From Dokdonella sp. (GTDB lineage: Bacteria; Pseudomonadota; Gammaproteobacteria; Xanthomonadales; Rhodanobacteraceae), in assembly GCA_024707225.1 (NCBI GenBank), contig JANQAE010000001.1:1178001-1242000 (forward strand): 64,000 nt of DNA, in the 5' to 3' direction. Below, piece by piece: positions 30,997 through 40,709 of this stretch. The notes beneath the pieces are model-generated. The model was given only the letters and a program-made list of their open reading frames with translations. It searched no databases and had not been told where the DNA came from. Position 1 is the first letter of the stretch, and each line of letters opens with the position of its first letter. A program made the position numbers and the translations under genes.

Positions 30997-31814
30997 GCCG
31001 CCGCTCCGAAGCCGGCCGTGTGCAGATCGGCGATCAGGCGCGTGGCGACCGGTCCCGGCCGCCATTGGCGGCCGCCGAGCTCACCGACCCAGAGCACGCC
31101 GCGCACGGCGTTGCTGAAGAATATCTCGTCGGCGTCGAGCAGCTCGCCGGCCTCGACGTCGCGTATCCGGACCTCACCGAGGCGCTCGATCAGCTCGGCA
31201 CGCATCACGCCGGCGACGCCGCAGCGGTCCAGACGCGGCGTCGCGACGACGCCGTCGCGGACCAGGAACACATTGGCGGCCGTCGCGCCGATGACGCGCC
31301 CTTCGGTGTCGAACACGATGCCCTCGGCAATGGCGGAATCGTCCCACTCGGCACGTGCGAGCACCTGCTCGAGACGGTTCAGATGCTTGAGTCCGGCCAG
31401 CTGCGGCTGCAGCGCCAGACGGGTCTCGCAGAAGCGTACCCGGATTCCCTCGCGGTACCAATCGCGCGGCAGCACCCGCTCGGCACCGGCGGTGACGATG
31501 CGCGTGGAAGCGGCCGGCGACGGCGGCGCATAGCCGCGCGGACCGCTGCCGCGCGTGACCGTGACGCGGACCACCGCGCGCGGCAGATCGGCGCTGACCG
31601 CGGCGCAGTCGGCAGCCAGCGCAGCCTCGTCGGGCGGCACGATCCGCAGCCGCTCGCAGCCGGCGCGCAGCCGCGCCAGATGGCGCGCCCACAACGGCGC
31701 GGTGCCGTCGACGAACAGGATCGTCTCGAACAGGCCGTCGCCGTAGTTGAGACCGCGATCGGCGGCGCCGACCACGGCCGAGGCACGGCCGTCGACGCGC
31801 GTGCGCGCGATCAC
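30993..31814 (-). CDS. pabC: aminodeoxychorismate lyase
   Basis: A 273-residue PLP enzyme of fold type IV that releases p-aminobenzoate for folate synthesis. The PLP lysine lies in LAGLKHLNRLEQVLAR, and the FNYGDG-like start (DRGLNYGDGLFETIL) and GTSANVF-like GATAANVFLV are present. It starts at GTG 31814, which overlaps the pabB stop as GTGA, and it overlaps mltG by 4 nt. Confidence 0.93.
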   Translation of the reverse strand: MIARTRVDGRASAVVGAADRGLNYGDGLFETILFVDGTAPLWARHLARLRAGCERLRIVPPDEAALAADCAAVSADLPRAVVRVTVTRGSGPRGYAPPSPAASTRIVTAGAERVLPRDWYREGIRVRFCETRLALQPQLAGLKHLNRLEQVLARAEWDDSAIAEGIVFDTEGRVIGATAANVFLVRDGVVATPRLDRCGVAGVMRAELIERLGEVRIRDVEAGELLDADEIFFSNAVRGVLWVGELGGRQWRPGPVATRLIADLHTAGFGAAA

Positions 31815-33161
31815 GGCGCGTCCCCGAGCGCGCGCAGCAGGCCGCGCGCCTTCGCGCGCGTCTCCTCGAGCTCGGCGCCGGCCTGCGAATCGAACACGAT
31901 GCCGGCACCGGCACGCCAGCGCACCGAGTCGGCCGAGGCGACCAGGGTGCGGATCAGGATGTTGAAGTCCATCGCGCCGCCGCGGTCGAGATAGCCGATC
32001 GAGCCGGTGTAGGCGCGCGCCGCGGCCTTCGAGCTCGGCGATGATCTCCATGCAGCGCACCTTCGGGCAGCCGGTGATCGTGCCGCCCGGGAACACCGCG
32101 CGCAGCACGGCGCCGGGCGAGACGCCGGCGCGGAGCCGGCCGGCGACGTTGGAGACGATGTGGTGCACGTGCGCGTAGCTCTCGACCGTCATCAGCTCGT
32201 CGACGACGACGCTGCCGGGCACGCAGATGCGGCCGAGATCGTTGCGCTCCAGATCGATCAGCATGACGTGTTCGGCGCGTTCCTTCGGATGGCCGACCAG
32301 CTCGCGCACGCGATCGGCCTCGTCGTCGCCGGCCAGGCGCGGCCGCGTGCCGGCGATCGGACGGGTCTGCACACGATCGCCGCGCACCTCGACGAGGCGC
32401 TCCGGCGAGGAGCTGATCACCGCCGTGCCGTGCCACTGCAGCAGCGCCGCGTACGGCGCCGGATTGGCGCGGCGCAGCGCGGCATGCAGCGCGGCCGGCG
32501 CGGCCGGCGCGGCGAAGCGCGCCTGCCAGCCGCGCGACAGGTTGACCTGGAACACGTCGCCGGCGGCGAGGTACTCGCCGATCCGCGCGACGCCGTCGAG
32601 GAAGCGCTGCGGCGCGTCCTCGTCGATCGCGATGCGCGCCGGCAGCGCCGCATCGAACGCGGGCGCCTCGGCCAGATCGCGCGCCATCGACTCGACCAGA
32701 CCGGCGTGCCCGGCCTCGGCGATCAGGATCGTGCGGTCCTCGGCGTGGTCGACGACGATCGCGGCCGGGCAGCGCAGCGCCAGCGCGACCGGCAGGCCGT
32801 CGTCGGCGGCCGGCAGCCGCAGGCGCGGCTCGACGTGGCCGGCGTACTCGTAGCCGAGATAGACCAGCCAGCCGCCGCCGAACGGCAGGCCGTGGTCGGC
32901 ACCGGCCTCGCCCGCCTCGGCGTGGCACGCGTCGAGCAGATCGAGGAAATCGCCTTCGAGGACGCGGCCTTCGCCGTCACGCACGCGGCCGTCGGCGTCC
33001 AGCTGCAGCGCCGACTGCGGATGCGCGAACAGGATGTCGTAGCGCGGCCGGTCGCCGCCGCGCGCCGCGCTCTCGAGCAGGCCCGGATAGCGCTCGGGAT
33101 GAGCCGCCGCCAGCGCGAGCAGGTCGCGCCGGCCGGTCAGGCTGAGCCGGACGCGGGTCAA
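31811..33161 (-). CDS. pabB: aminodeoxychorismate synthase component I, with one frameshift
   Basis: A chorismate-using enzyme of about 450 residues that makes 4-amino-4-deoxychorismate for folate. Motifs include [35 protein letters not shown] and [22 protein letters not shown]. After GRGAR the frame shifts in a GCGCGC tract at about 32018-32025; the continuation [20 protein letters not shown] is one frame over. The likely start is TTG 33161, overlapping the fabF stop. No pabA is adjacent, so TrpG (18 kb) may supply the amidotransferase. Confidence 0.9.
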
Positions 33162-34396
33162 ACGCGCCGGAACGCCAGGGTGCCGTTGGTGCCGCCGAAC
33201 CCGAACGAATTGGACAGCACGACCTCGAGCCGGCTCTGGCGCGCCGTATGCGGCACGAAGTCCAGATCGCAGCCCTCGTCCGGATCGTCCAGATTGATCG
33301 TCGGCGGCACGACGTTGTCGCGCAGTGCCAGGATCGAGAAGATCGCCTCGACGCCGCCGGCCGCGCCGAGCAGATGGCCGGTCATCGACTTGGTCGAGCT
33401 GACCATCAGCTTGCCGGCGTGATCGCCGAAGCAGGCCTTGATCGCGGCGACCTCGGCGATGTCGCCGACGCCGGTCGAGGTCGCATGCGCGTTGATGTAC
33501 TGGATCTGGTCCGGATTGAGGCCGGCGTCGGCGATCGCGATCTGCATCGAGCGGCGCGCGCCGTTGCCGTCCTCGGGCGGCGAGGTCATGTGGTAGGCGT
33601 CGCCGCTCATGCCGTAGCCGGCCAGTTCGCAGTAGATCCGCGCGCCGCGCTTGACGGCGTGCTCGTAGTCCTCGATCACCAGCACGCCGGCGCCGTCGGA
33701 CAGCACGAAGCCGTCGCGGCCGCGGTCCCACGGACGGCTCGCGCGGGTCGGTTCGTCGTTGCGCGTGGACATCGCGCGCGCCGAGCAGAAGCCGCCGACC
33801 GCGGTGCCGGTCGTCGCGTACTCGGCGCCGCCGGCGATCATCACGTCGGCGTCGCCGTACTGGATCATGCGCATCGCCAGGCCGATGTTGTGCGTGGCGG
33901 TCGTGCAGGCGGTCACGCAGGCGATGTTCGGGCCCTTCAGGCCGAGCATGATCGACAGCTGGCCGGACGCCATGTTGATGATCGAACTCGGCACGAAGAA
34001 CGGCGAGATCTTGCGCTGGCCGCTTTCGTGATACGTGATCGAGGTGCGCTCGATCGTGTGGATGCCGCCGATGCCGGCGCCGATCGCCACACCGATGCGC
34101 TCGGCGTCGTGCTCGTGCGGCACCAGGCCCGCGTCGGCCAGCGCCTGGATCGAAGCCGCGACGCCGTAGTGGATGAACGGGTCCATCTTCTTGACGTCCT
34201 TCGGCGGGATCACCGTGGACGGATCGAAGTCGCGGATCTCGCCGGCGATCCGCGTCGGAAACGTGCTGGCGTCGAAATGCGTGATCGGACCGATGCCGCT
34301 CACGCCGTCCAGCACGTTGCGCCAGGCGGTGGCTACGTCGTTGCCGACGGGGCTGAGCAGTCCGAGTCCGGTGACGACGACGCGACGCTTGGTCAT
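33158..34396 (-). CDS. fabF: 3-oxoacyl-[acyl-carrier-protein] synthase II
   Basis: A 412-residue elongating ketosynthase of fatty-acid synthesis. The Cys-His-His triad is visible: Cys164 in [10 protein letters not shown], one His in [11 protein letters not shown] and one in [15 protein letters not shown]. The ending [17 protein letters not shown] is normal. It lies 112 nt after acpP. Compared with FabB, the length and the [10 protein letters not shown] region fit FabF. Confidence 0.97.
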   Translation of the reverse strand: MTKRRVVVTGLGLLSPVGNDVATAWRNVLDGVSGIGPITHFDASTFPTRIAGEIRDFDPSTVIPPKDVKKMDPFIHYGVAASIQALADAGLVPHEHDAERIGVAIGAGIGGIHTIERTSITYHESGQRKISPFFVPSSIINMASGQLSIMLGLKGPNIACVTACTTATHNIGLAMRMIQYGDADVMIAGGAEYATTGTAVGGFCSARAMSTRNDEPTRASRPWDRGRDGFVLSDGAGVLVIEDYEHAVKRGARIYCELAGYGMSGDAYHMTSPPEDGNGARRSMQIAIADAGLNPDQIQYINAHATSTGVGDIAEVAAIKACFGDHAGKLMVSSTKSMTGHLLGAAGGVEAIFSILALRDNVVPPTINLDDPDEGCDLDFVPHTARQSRLEVVLSNSFGFGGTNGTLAFRRV

Positions 34397-34508
34397 GCGA
34401 ATACCTTTCGATGGCGGGAGCAACCGTACGCGGGCGTAGCGATTGCAACCCTCAAAACGAGAGCTGCGCCTCGCGGGCGCAGCTCTTTTCGACGCCTGGG
34501 CGGGCCGT

Positions 34509-34748
34509 TCAGGCCTTGACGTGCGCCTTCACGTAATCGACCGCCTGCTGGACGGTGGTGATCTTCTCGGCTTCCTCGTCGGGAATCTCGCACTCGAACT
34601 CCTCCTCGAGCGCCATCACCAGCTCCACGGTATCGAGCGAATCGGCGCCGAGATCGTCAACGAACGACGCGTTCGGCGTGACCTCGTCTTCCTTCACACC
34701 CAGCTGTTCGACGACGATTTTCTTGACGCGTTCTTCGATGGTGCTCAT
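34509..34748 (-). CDS. acpP: acyl carrier protein
   Basis: A 79-residue very acidic protein, [20 protein letters not shown] at the start. The phosphopantetheine site is Ser37 in [20 protein letters not shown]. It carries growing acyl chains for FabH, FabF, FabG and other enzymes. It sits between fabG and fabF as in most Gammaproteobacteria. Confidence 0.98.
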   Translation of the reverse strand: MSTIEERVKKIVVEQLGVKEDEVTPNASFVDDLGADSLDTVELVMALEEEFECEIPDEEAEKITTVQQAVDYVKAHVKA

Positions 34749-34945
34749 GGGTTCTCTTCCTCCCGGTGGGATTCTTGCGGTTTGTCCGACCGCCGCACCG
34801 GGTGGCGCAGCGTGGCTCGAAGTCGGGCGCATTGTAGTGGAACCTCCGAAGGGTCGCCAGCAACCGCCCGGGACGTCCGCGCCGGCTTGCGATGGCGCCG
34901 TACCGGCCGTTTTTCAAGCGGTCCGGCCCCGCCGGCGGCGCCCGC

Positions 34946-35687
34946 TCACGGCATGTACATGCCGCCGTTGACGTGCAGGGTCTCTCCGGTGATGTAGGCG
35001 CGGCCGGCGAGGCGAGAAACGCCACCGCACGGGCGATGTCGACCGGCTCGCCGAGGCGGCCGAGCGCGATCTGGCCGACCAGGGCCTTCTTCTGCTCCTC
35101 CGGCAATACGCGCGTCATGTCGGTGTCGATGAAGCCCGGCGCGACGACGTTGACGGTGATCCCGCGCGAGCCGATCTCGCGCGCGAGCGACTTGGAGAAC
35201 GCGATGATGCCGGCCTTGGCCGCCGCGTAGTTGGACTGGCCCGGATTGCCGGTCAGGCCGATCACCGAGGCGATCGAGATGATGCGGCCCTTGCGCGCCT
35301 TCATCATGCCGCGCAGCACCGCGCGCGAGGTGCGGAAGACCGAACTCAGATTGGTGTCGATGATCGCCTGCCAGTCCTCCTCGCGCATGCGCATCAGCAG
35401 CTGGTCGCGCGTGATGCCGGCGTTGTTGACGAGGATCGACGGCGCGCCGAAGGTCTTGCCGACCTCCTCGATCAGCGCGTCGACGCGGCCGCGTCGGTGA
35501 CGTCGAGCACGCGTCCGGCGCCGCCGGCGGCGGCCAGCCGTTCGCCGATCGCCTGCGCGCCGGCTGCGCTGGTCGCGGTACCGATCACGACGGCGCCGAG
35601 GCTCGCCAGTTCCGTGGCGATCGCCGCGCCGATGCCGCGGCTGGCGCCGGTGACCAGGGCGATCTCGCCCTCGAGGATTGCACTCAT
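34946..35687 (-). CDS. fabG: 3-oxoacyl-[acyl-carrier-protein] reductase, with two frameshifts
   Basis: An NADPH-dependent reductase of the SDR family, about 247 residues once repaired. The first frame gives [20 protein letters not shown] to [10 protein letters not shown] missing G near 35492 (GCGGCCGCG(G)TCGAC) moves to the second frame, which holds [20 protein letters not shown], the catalytic S...YAAAKAG and [16 protein letters not shown] second break near 35008-35015 moves to a third frame ending [13 protein letters not shown] and a stop at 34946. Two breaks in an essential gene strongly suggest sequence errors. It lies between fabD and acpP. Confidence 0.92.
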
Positions 35688-35715
35688 GCGGAAGTCTCGC
35701 TGTAGGAAAAGAGGA

Positions 35716-36662
35716 TCAGGCCCAGGCTTCGCGCGCCGTCTCGAGCTCGCCCGGGGTGCCGAGCGGCCGGGCGTCGAGCGACTTGTCGATGCGCTTGACC
35801 AGGCCGGTCAGCACCTTGCCGGGGCCGCACTCGGCCACGAGCGTCGCGCCGCCGCGGCCAGCGCCTGCACGCAGCCGGTCCAGCGTACCGGCAGGTAGAG
35901 CTGGCGCACCAGCGCATCGCGGATCTCCGGCAGGCCGGCGTGGACCTTGGCATCGACGTTCTGCACGACCGGGATCGCCGGTTCGCGCCAGACGTAGGCG
36001 CCGATCGCCTCGGCCAGCCGGTTGGCGGCTTCGCGCATCAACGGCGTATGCGAGGGCACGCTGACCGCGAGCTTGACCGCCTTGCGCACGCCTCGCTCGG
36101 CGAGCTGCGCGAGCGCCGCGTCGACCGCCGCGACGTGTCCGCCGATCACGATCTGGCCCGGCGAGTTGTAGTTGGCCGGCACGACGACGGTCTCGCCGGA
36201 CACGTCCCGGCAGACCGCCTCGACCAGAGCGTCGTCGGCGCCGAGCACGGCGGCCATCGCGCCGGCGCCGGCCGGCGCCGCGGCCTGCATCGCCTGGCCG
36301 CGGATTCGCACCAGATGCGCCGCGTCGTGCAGGCCGATCGCACCGGCGGCGACCAGGGCCGTGTACTCGCCGAGGCTGTGGCCGGCCAGCTGCGCCGGGC
36401 GTGCGCCGCCGGCCGCCAGCCAGACGCGCCAGACCGCGACGCCCGCGGCGAGCAGCGCCGGCTGCGTGTACTCGGTGCGGCCGAGCATCTCCTCCGGCCC
36501 GCCCTGCGACAGTGCCCACAGGTCCACCCCGGCGCCGTCGGAGGCCTCGATGAAGGTCTGGCGTACCTGCGTATGCATCTCGGCCAGTTCGGCCAGCATG
36601 CCGAGCGACTGCGAGCCCTGGCCGGGGAAGACGAATGCGAGCGGGGAAACGGTAGCGGTCAT
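35716..36662 (-). CDS. fabD: malonyl-CoA:ACP transacylase, with one frameshift
   Basis: Loads malonyl groups onto ACP. It has the start signature [13 protein letters not shown], nucleophile Ser96 in [16 protein letters not shown], and [14 protein letters not shown]. After [10 protein letters not shown] the frame is lost at about 35850-35858; the true C terminus ([20 protein letters not shown] to REAWA) continues one frame over. One missing base in a GCGGCGGCG tract explains it. The start overlaps the stop of the kinase-like gene by 4 nt. Confidence 0.93.
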
Positions 36663-37291
36663 GTCAGATAGTCGATCAGAAAGGAAAGGCCGAGCAGGTC
36701 GAAGTCGCGATCCGGCAGATAGTCCACCAGCAGCACCAGCGCCGTCAGCGCCTGCGCGCCGCGGCCCTCGTAGCGGCATGCCACACCGGAGGCGAACAGC
36801 AGCCAGTCGCGCGCCTGCGCGCTGTCCAGCGACATCACGCGGCCCGGATCTTCCTCGAAATCGATGAAGCCGTAGCCGTCGGCGTCGACGGTGAGATTGC
36901 GCGGCAGCGGCTGGCCGAGATAGACGCCGCGCCGATGCGCCTGCGCGATCGCGTCGACCGCGCCGGCGACCAGGCGGTCGACGGCGGCCGGCCGGCCGGC
37001 CAGCTCGCGCAGCCGGACCGACAGCGAGGCCCCGACGTCGCTCAGCAGCAGCACGTCGGCGCCGTCGGCCAGCACGGACGGCACGCGCAGACCGCGGCCC
37101 GCCAGCTCGCCGAGGCGGCGCGCCTCGATGGATTTGGCCTCCTCGGCCGATTCGACGCGGTCCGGACGCAGCGGTTCGAGATCGAGCTGGCGCGCGGTGA
37201 AATCGAGCGCGCGATGCGCCAGACGCCGGCGCTGATGCCCGTAGCGCTTGAGCCAGACCGCGCGGCCGTCGAGCAGCAGACGTTGAGCCAT
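36659..37291 (-). CDS. kinase-like protein (Bud32/RIO-related fold) in the fab cluster
   Basis: A 210-residue protein with features of a small eukaryotic-type kinase fold. A glycine-poor N-lobe has a lysine-rich stretch (AVWLKRYGHQRRR). Later come LRVPSVLADGADVLLLSDVGASL, a catalytic-loop-like HRRGVYLGQPLPRNLTVD, and a metal-binding-like YGFIDFEEDP. In the catalytic loop the usual aspartate position appears to be Gly or Gln, so activity is uncertain. It is coupled to fabD by an ATGA overlap and follows fabH, which ties it to lipid synthesis by position only. The ATG at 37291 was chosen because the frame above it is low complexity. Confidence 0.75.
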   Translation of the reverse strand: MAQRLLLDGRAVWLKRYGHQRRRLAHRALDFTARQLDLEPLRPDRVESAEEAKSIEARRLGELAGRGLRVPSVLADGADVLLLSDVGASLSVRLRELAGRPAAVDRLVAGAVDAIAQAHRRGVYLGQPLPRNLTVDADGYGFIDFEEDPGRVMSLDSAQARDWLLFASGVACRYEGRGAQALTALVLLVDYLPDRDFDLLGLSFLIDYLT

Positions 37292-37514
37292 GGAATCCCT
37301 CCGCGCTCGGCAGGCGCTCTGGCGATGAGTGGGAAGCACGGGCTCCCTTCCCGGTCCCGATTCGATCGAACAAGCGCGACCGGACCGGGCCGACGGAGCT
37401 CGCATCTGTACTCGCGGAACCGATCGTCTCCCGCAACCGGCCATCCGCGCGATCATCCGGCGTGACTCGTCCGGCGCCGCCACGCGGCCGTCGACGGGCG
37501 CCACCGGAGATCGG

Positions 37515-38492
37515 CTAGTAGCGGATCAGCGCCGAACCCCAGGTGAAGCCGCCGCCGAACGCCTCCAGCAGCAGCAGCTGGCCGCGCTGGACCTTGCCGG
37601 AGCGTACCGCATAGTCCAGCGCCAGCGGCACCGAGCCGGACGAGGTATTGCCGTGCTTGTCGACCGTGACGATCACGCGCTCCATCGGCATGTCCAGCCG
37701 CTTGGCGGTGGCCTGGATGATGCGCAGGTTGGCCTGATGCGGAATCAGCCAGTCGATCGCGCTCTTGTCGAGCCGGTTGGCCTCGAGCGTCTCGTCGACG
37801 ACGCGGTCGAGCGTCTTGACCGCGACCTTGAACACCTCGTTGCCGCTCATGCGGATCGTGACGCCGCAGTTGGGCTCCTCGGCGCGGAAGCCGGTCGACA
37901 CGCCGACCGGTCCGTACAGCAGGTCCTTGTGGCCGCCGTCGGCGTGCAGATGCGTGGACAGGATGCCGGCCTCGTCCGAGGCCTTGAGCACGACCGCGCC
38001 CGCGCCGTCGCCGAACAGTACGCAGGTCTGACGGTCGGTCCAGTCGGTCATCCGCGACAGCGTCTCGGAGCCGACGACCAGGGCCGTCCGGACCGTGCCG
38101 GAGCGGATGAACTTGTCGGCGATGCCGAGCGCGTACATGAAGCCGCTGCAGGCGGCATTGACGTCGAAGGCCATGCAGCCGTTGGCGCCGAGCCGGTGCT
38201 GCAGCAGGCAGGCGGTCGACGGGAAGACCAGATCGGGCGTGGTCGTGCCGAGCACGATCAGGTCGATCTCGGTCGCCGCGACGCCGGCCGCCTCGAGCGC
38301 GCGGCGCGCCGCATGCAGGGCCAGATCGCCGGTCGTCTCGCCGTCGGCGGCGATGTGCCGCTCGCGGATGCCGGTGCGCGAGACGATCCACTCGTCGCTG
38401 GTTTCGACGAGCCGTTCGAGGTCGGCGTTGGTCAGGACCTTGTCCGGCAGATAGCTGCCGGTACCCGCGATGCGTGAGTGGATCAGAATCAA
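37515..38492 (-). CDS. fabH: 3-oxoacyl-[acyl-carrier-protein] synthase III
   Basis: A 325-residue initiating ketosynthase condensing acetyl-CoA with malonyl-ACP. The Cys-His-Asn triad is visible: Cys115 in [12 protein letters not shown], His in IPHQANLRI and Asn in [14 protein letters not shown]. The start is TTG 38492, reading [28 protein letters not shown] lies directly before it, rather close, so a slightly later start is possible. A terminator-like hairpin separates it from rpmF. Confidence 0.95.
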   Translation of the reverse strand: MILIHSRIAGTGSYLPDKVLTNADLERLVETSDEWIVSRTGIRERHIAADGETTGDLALHAARRALEAAGVAATEIDLIVLGTTTPDLVFPSTACLLQHRLGANGCMAFDVNAACSGFMYALGIADKFIRSGTVRTALVVGSETLSRMTDWTDRQTCVLFGDGAGAVVLKASDEAGILSTHLHADGGHKDLLYGPVGVSTGFRAEEPNCGVTIRMSGNEVFKVAVKTLDRVVDETLEANRLDKSAIDWLIPHQANLRIIQATAKRLDMPMERVIVTVDKHGNTSSGSVPLALDYAVRSGKVQRGQLLLLEAFGGGFTWGSALIRY

Positions 38493-38560
38493 CCCCTTCT
38501 GCAGCTGGCTGCGTGTCGTGGGCCGGCGCAGGCTGTCCGATCGCCGCAGCGCCTACCGGC

Positions 38561-38600
38561 AAAAAAGACGCGGGAACGGCGCCATTCGGGCCGTTCCCGC
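38561..38600 (-). terminator. hairpin and T-run between rpmF and fabH
   Basis: Perfect 11-bp arms (38570-38580 and 38590-38600) followed on the minus strand by TTTTTT at 38561-38566. It should end or attenuate the yceD-rpmF transcript before fabH. Confidence 0.85.
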
Positions 38601-38647
38601 CGGGTGCCGGCCGGACGCGCCTGCGCGCGTCCGCCGAAAGAAACCGA

Positions 38648-38842
38648 TCAGTCCTCGGTCCGAACCGACGAACGGGTGTCGATCACCTTCTTGCCGCGGT
38701 AGTAGCCGTCCTTGGTGACGTGATGGCGGATATGCACCTCGCCCGACGTCGGATCGGTGGCCAACTGCTTGGCGGTGAGCGAATCGTGGGCACGGCGCAT
38801 GCCGCGACGCGACGGGGTTTTGCGACTCTTGGCAACTGCCAT
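38648..38842 (-). CDS. rpmF: 50S ribosomal protein L32
   Basis: A 64-residue basic protein, [20 protein letters not shown] at the start and [18 protein letters not shown] near the end, typical of non-zinc L32 of Gammaproteobacteria. It lies 32 nt after yceD, the usual pair, and upstream of the fab genes. Confidence 0.97.
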   Translation of the reverse strand: MAVAKSRKTPSRRGMRRAHDSLTAKQLATDPTSGEVHIRHHVTKDGYYRGKKVIDTRSSVRTED

Positions 38843-38874
38843 GACACTTTCTCCGATGGAATCTCAAGGTACCG

Positions 38875-39378
38875 CTAATCGTGCCTGAGCCGGGCGAGCA
38901 CCGCGAACGGATTCTCGCGTGCGGGCTCGTCGGGCTCGTCGGCGCCGGTGGTGAACTCGAGCGGTGCGCCCGGGCTCACCGGAACGACCGGCAGCGTCAA
39001 TATCAATTCGTCCTCGATCACGTCGGCCGGAACCAGCTGGCCGTCGGTGATCAGCAGCGGTTCGTAGCCTTCCGGCAATCCCGCCTCTTCCTGTTCCTTG
39101 CTGATCAGGCCGAGCCGCTGATCGATCGTCACCGGCTGCACGAAACGCTCCAGCGTACGCTGACAGATCAGCGGCAGACCGGCGTCGACGTGCAGACGCA
39201 AAAATGCGATCCCGTAGGCGTCCCGCCCGAACTCCAGGTCGTAGGCGACGTCGCCGTCGGCATCGGCCAGGCTGTCGGTCAGCCGCGCAAAGCCCGCTAG
39301 CGGCAAACGCCCCTGAAACGCACGCTGCCCCTGCACCATGCGCCAGGCATCCACGGTTTCGGGCAGGGCGGCTGACAT
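38875..39378 (-). CDS. yceD: YceD/DUF177 family protein (23S rRNA accumulation factor type)
   Basis: A 167-residue soluble protein of the DUF177 family, linked in other bacteria to 23S rRNA levels and ribosome assembly. Diagnostic stretches are GLPLICQRTLERFVQPVTID and ADVIEDELILTLPVVP. The family zinc-type cysteines are mostly absent; only the one in LICQRT is seen. No ribosome site precedes the ATG at 39378, and the promoter is so close that the mRNA may be leaderless. First gene of the rpmF/fab run. Confidence 0.92.
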   Translation of the reverse strand: MSAALPETVDAWRMVQGQRAFQGRLPLAGFARLTDSLADADGDVAYDLEFGRDAYGIAFLRLHVDAGLPLICQRTLERFVQPVTIDQRLGLISKEQEEAGLPEGYEPLLITDGQLVPADVIEDELILTLPVVPVSPGAPLEFTTGADEPDEPARENPFAVLARLRHD

Positions 39379-39388
39379 AGGGCGCGCG

Positions 39389-39416
39389 ATACTAGGTGTG
39401 CCCCCCGCAAAGTCAA
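39389..39416 (-). promoter_or_regulatory. promoter of yceD-rpmF
   Basis: Minus-strand -35 TTGACT (39411-39416), 16-nt spacer and -10 TAGTAT (39389-39394). The expected start of transcription falls at about 39382, only a few nt before the yceD ATG at 39378. Confidence 0.7.
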
Positions 39417-39481
39417 CCTAAATTGCCTGGAGGCGCCGCCTCGGGCACACTGTCCGGCTACGTCGGCGCGGAGTCAAGCCC

Positions 39482-39913
39482 ATGAATCTCCTGACGATCG
39501 TCGCCTGCGTGGCCGGCGCCTCGCTGATCGCGGCGATCTGGATCGGGCGGCGCCAGGCGCGCCGCGCGCGCGTGCTGCGCAGCATCCTCGACCGCGCCGA
39601 CGCGTTCGAGGAAGGCCTGCAGGCCTGCCGCCGACGCCTGGCCGACGTGCCGGGCCTGGTCGCCGCGGCCGGCGAGGATGCCATGTCCGCCCTGCCCGGC
39701 GCACCGATCGAGGCGGCACTGCGCGATCTGCTCGCGCACCGGCTGTGGCTGCGCGAACAGGCCGCGCGCGCGACGATCGACGAGCTCGAAGCCGCCGACG
39801 CGGCACTGGCGCGATCGCTGGCCGACCTCGAGCGCCGCATCGAACAGCTCGACGACGCCAGCGCCGACCTGCGCCATGCACTCGGCGGCGGCGCCGGCGG
39901 AGCCGTCCCGTGA
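39482..39913 (+). CDS. hypothetical membrane-anchored coiled-coil protein (143 aa)
   Basis: A 143-residue protein with one N-terminal membrane helix (residues 3-20) followed by a basic stretch and long Ala/Leu/Arg-rich helices, probably a coiled coil facing the cytoplasm. No domain was recognised. It is divergent from yceD and coupled to maf by a GTGA overlap, so it is likely co-expressed with maf. Confidence 0.7.
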   Translation: MNLLTIVACVAGASLIAAIWIGRRQARRARVLRSILDRADAFEEGLQACRRRLADVPGLVAAAGEDAMSALPGAPIEAALRDLLAHRLWLREQAARATIDELEAADAALARSLADLERRIEQLDDASADLRHALGGGAGGAVP

Positions 39914-40506
39914 AGCTCGGCGAGGTCGACCTGGTGCTGGCCTCGACCTCGCGCTACCGGCGCGAGCTGCTCGGCCGCATCGCGCCGCGGTTGCGCTGCG
40001 TGGCGCCCGACGTCGAGGAGACGCGGCAGTCCGGCGAGGCAGCGGCCGACCTGGCGCGCCGCCTGGCCGCCGAGAAGGCCCGCGCGGTCGCCGCGCGCAC
40101 GCCCGGCGCGATCGTGATCGGCTCGGACCAGGTCGCCGATCGCGACGGCCTCGTGCTCGGCAAGCCCGGCGACGCGGCGACCGCCCGTGCGCAGCTGGCC
40201 GCGTGCAGCGGCGCGTCGGTCCTGTTCCACACCGCGGTCTGTCTGATCGACCGGCGCGGCGGCGACGCGGTCGAGCATGCGGCCCTGGACCGGACCGAAG
40301 TCGTGTTCCGCGCGCTGTCGGCCGAGACGATCGCCGCCTACGTCGAGCGCGAGCAGCCGCTCGACTGCGCCGGCAGCTTCAAATGCGAGGGCCTGGGCAT
40401 CGCGCTGTTCGAGCGGATCGGCAGCGACGACCCGACCGCGCTGATCGGCCTGCCGCTGATCGCGGTCTGCCGTCTGCTGCGCGCGGCCGGCGTCGAGGCG
40501 ATCTGA
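39910..40506 (+). CDS. Maf-family nucleoside triphosphate pyrophosphatase (YceF type)
   Basis: A 198-residue house-cleaning pyrophosphatase that hydrolyses modified nucleotides. The family start LVLASTSRYRRELLGRI, the metal-binding motif IGSDQVAD, and the ending FKCEGLGIALFERIGSDDPTALIGLPLIAV are present. The C-terminal form and the neighbourhood (yceD-rpmF) match YceF, the 7-methyl-GTP pyrophosphatase subgroup. The start is GTG 39910. Confidence 0.9.
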   Translation: MKLGEVDLVLASTSRYRRELLGRIAPRLRCVAPDVEETRQSGEAAADLARRLAAEKARAVAARTPGAIVIGSDQVADRDGLVLGKPGDAATARAQLAACSGASVLFHTAVCLIDRRGGDAVEHAALDRTEVVFRALSAETIAAYVEREQPLDCAGSFKCEGLGIALFERIGSDDPTALIGLPLIAVCRLLRAAGVEAI

Positions 40507-40646
40507 GGGGCGGTCCGGAACACGCCGCCGGGCGCACAGCGGATCGGCACATGCCGCAGGCCCGGCGCATCGCAGCCGGCCACGGGCGCCCGTCCGTTCC
40601 GCGATTGTGCGCTCGCACTCGGCCGATTGATTCCCGCCGCCGCGGC

Positions 40647-40673
40647 TTGGGCCGAAAGGGCCGCTGCTACAAT
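40647..40673 (+). promoter_or_regulatory. possible promoter of the indolepyruvate oxidoreductase gene
   Basis: A -10 TACAAT (40668-40673) lies 37 nt before the ATG, with TTGGGC at 40647-40652. The 15-nt spacing is short, so support is moderate. Confidence 0.35.
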
Positions 40674-40709
40674 TTCCGCGCCCATCCCTAGCCGCCTGCC
40701 AGGTCACCC

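Noticed and set aside
30993..34448. A single 1151-residue minus-strand frame spanning fabF to pabC
   Set aside because: It is not a fusion protein: the first part is an out-of-frame shadow of fabF, then pabB up to its frameshift, then a shadow, then pabC.
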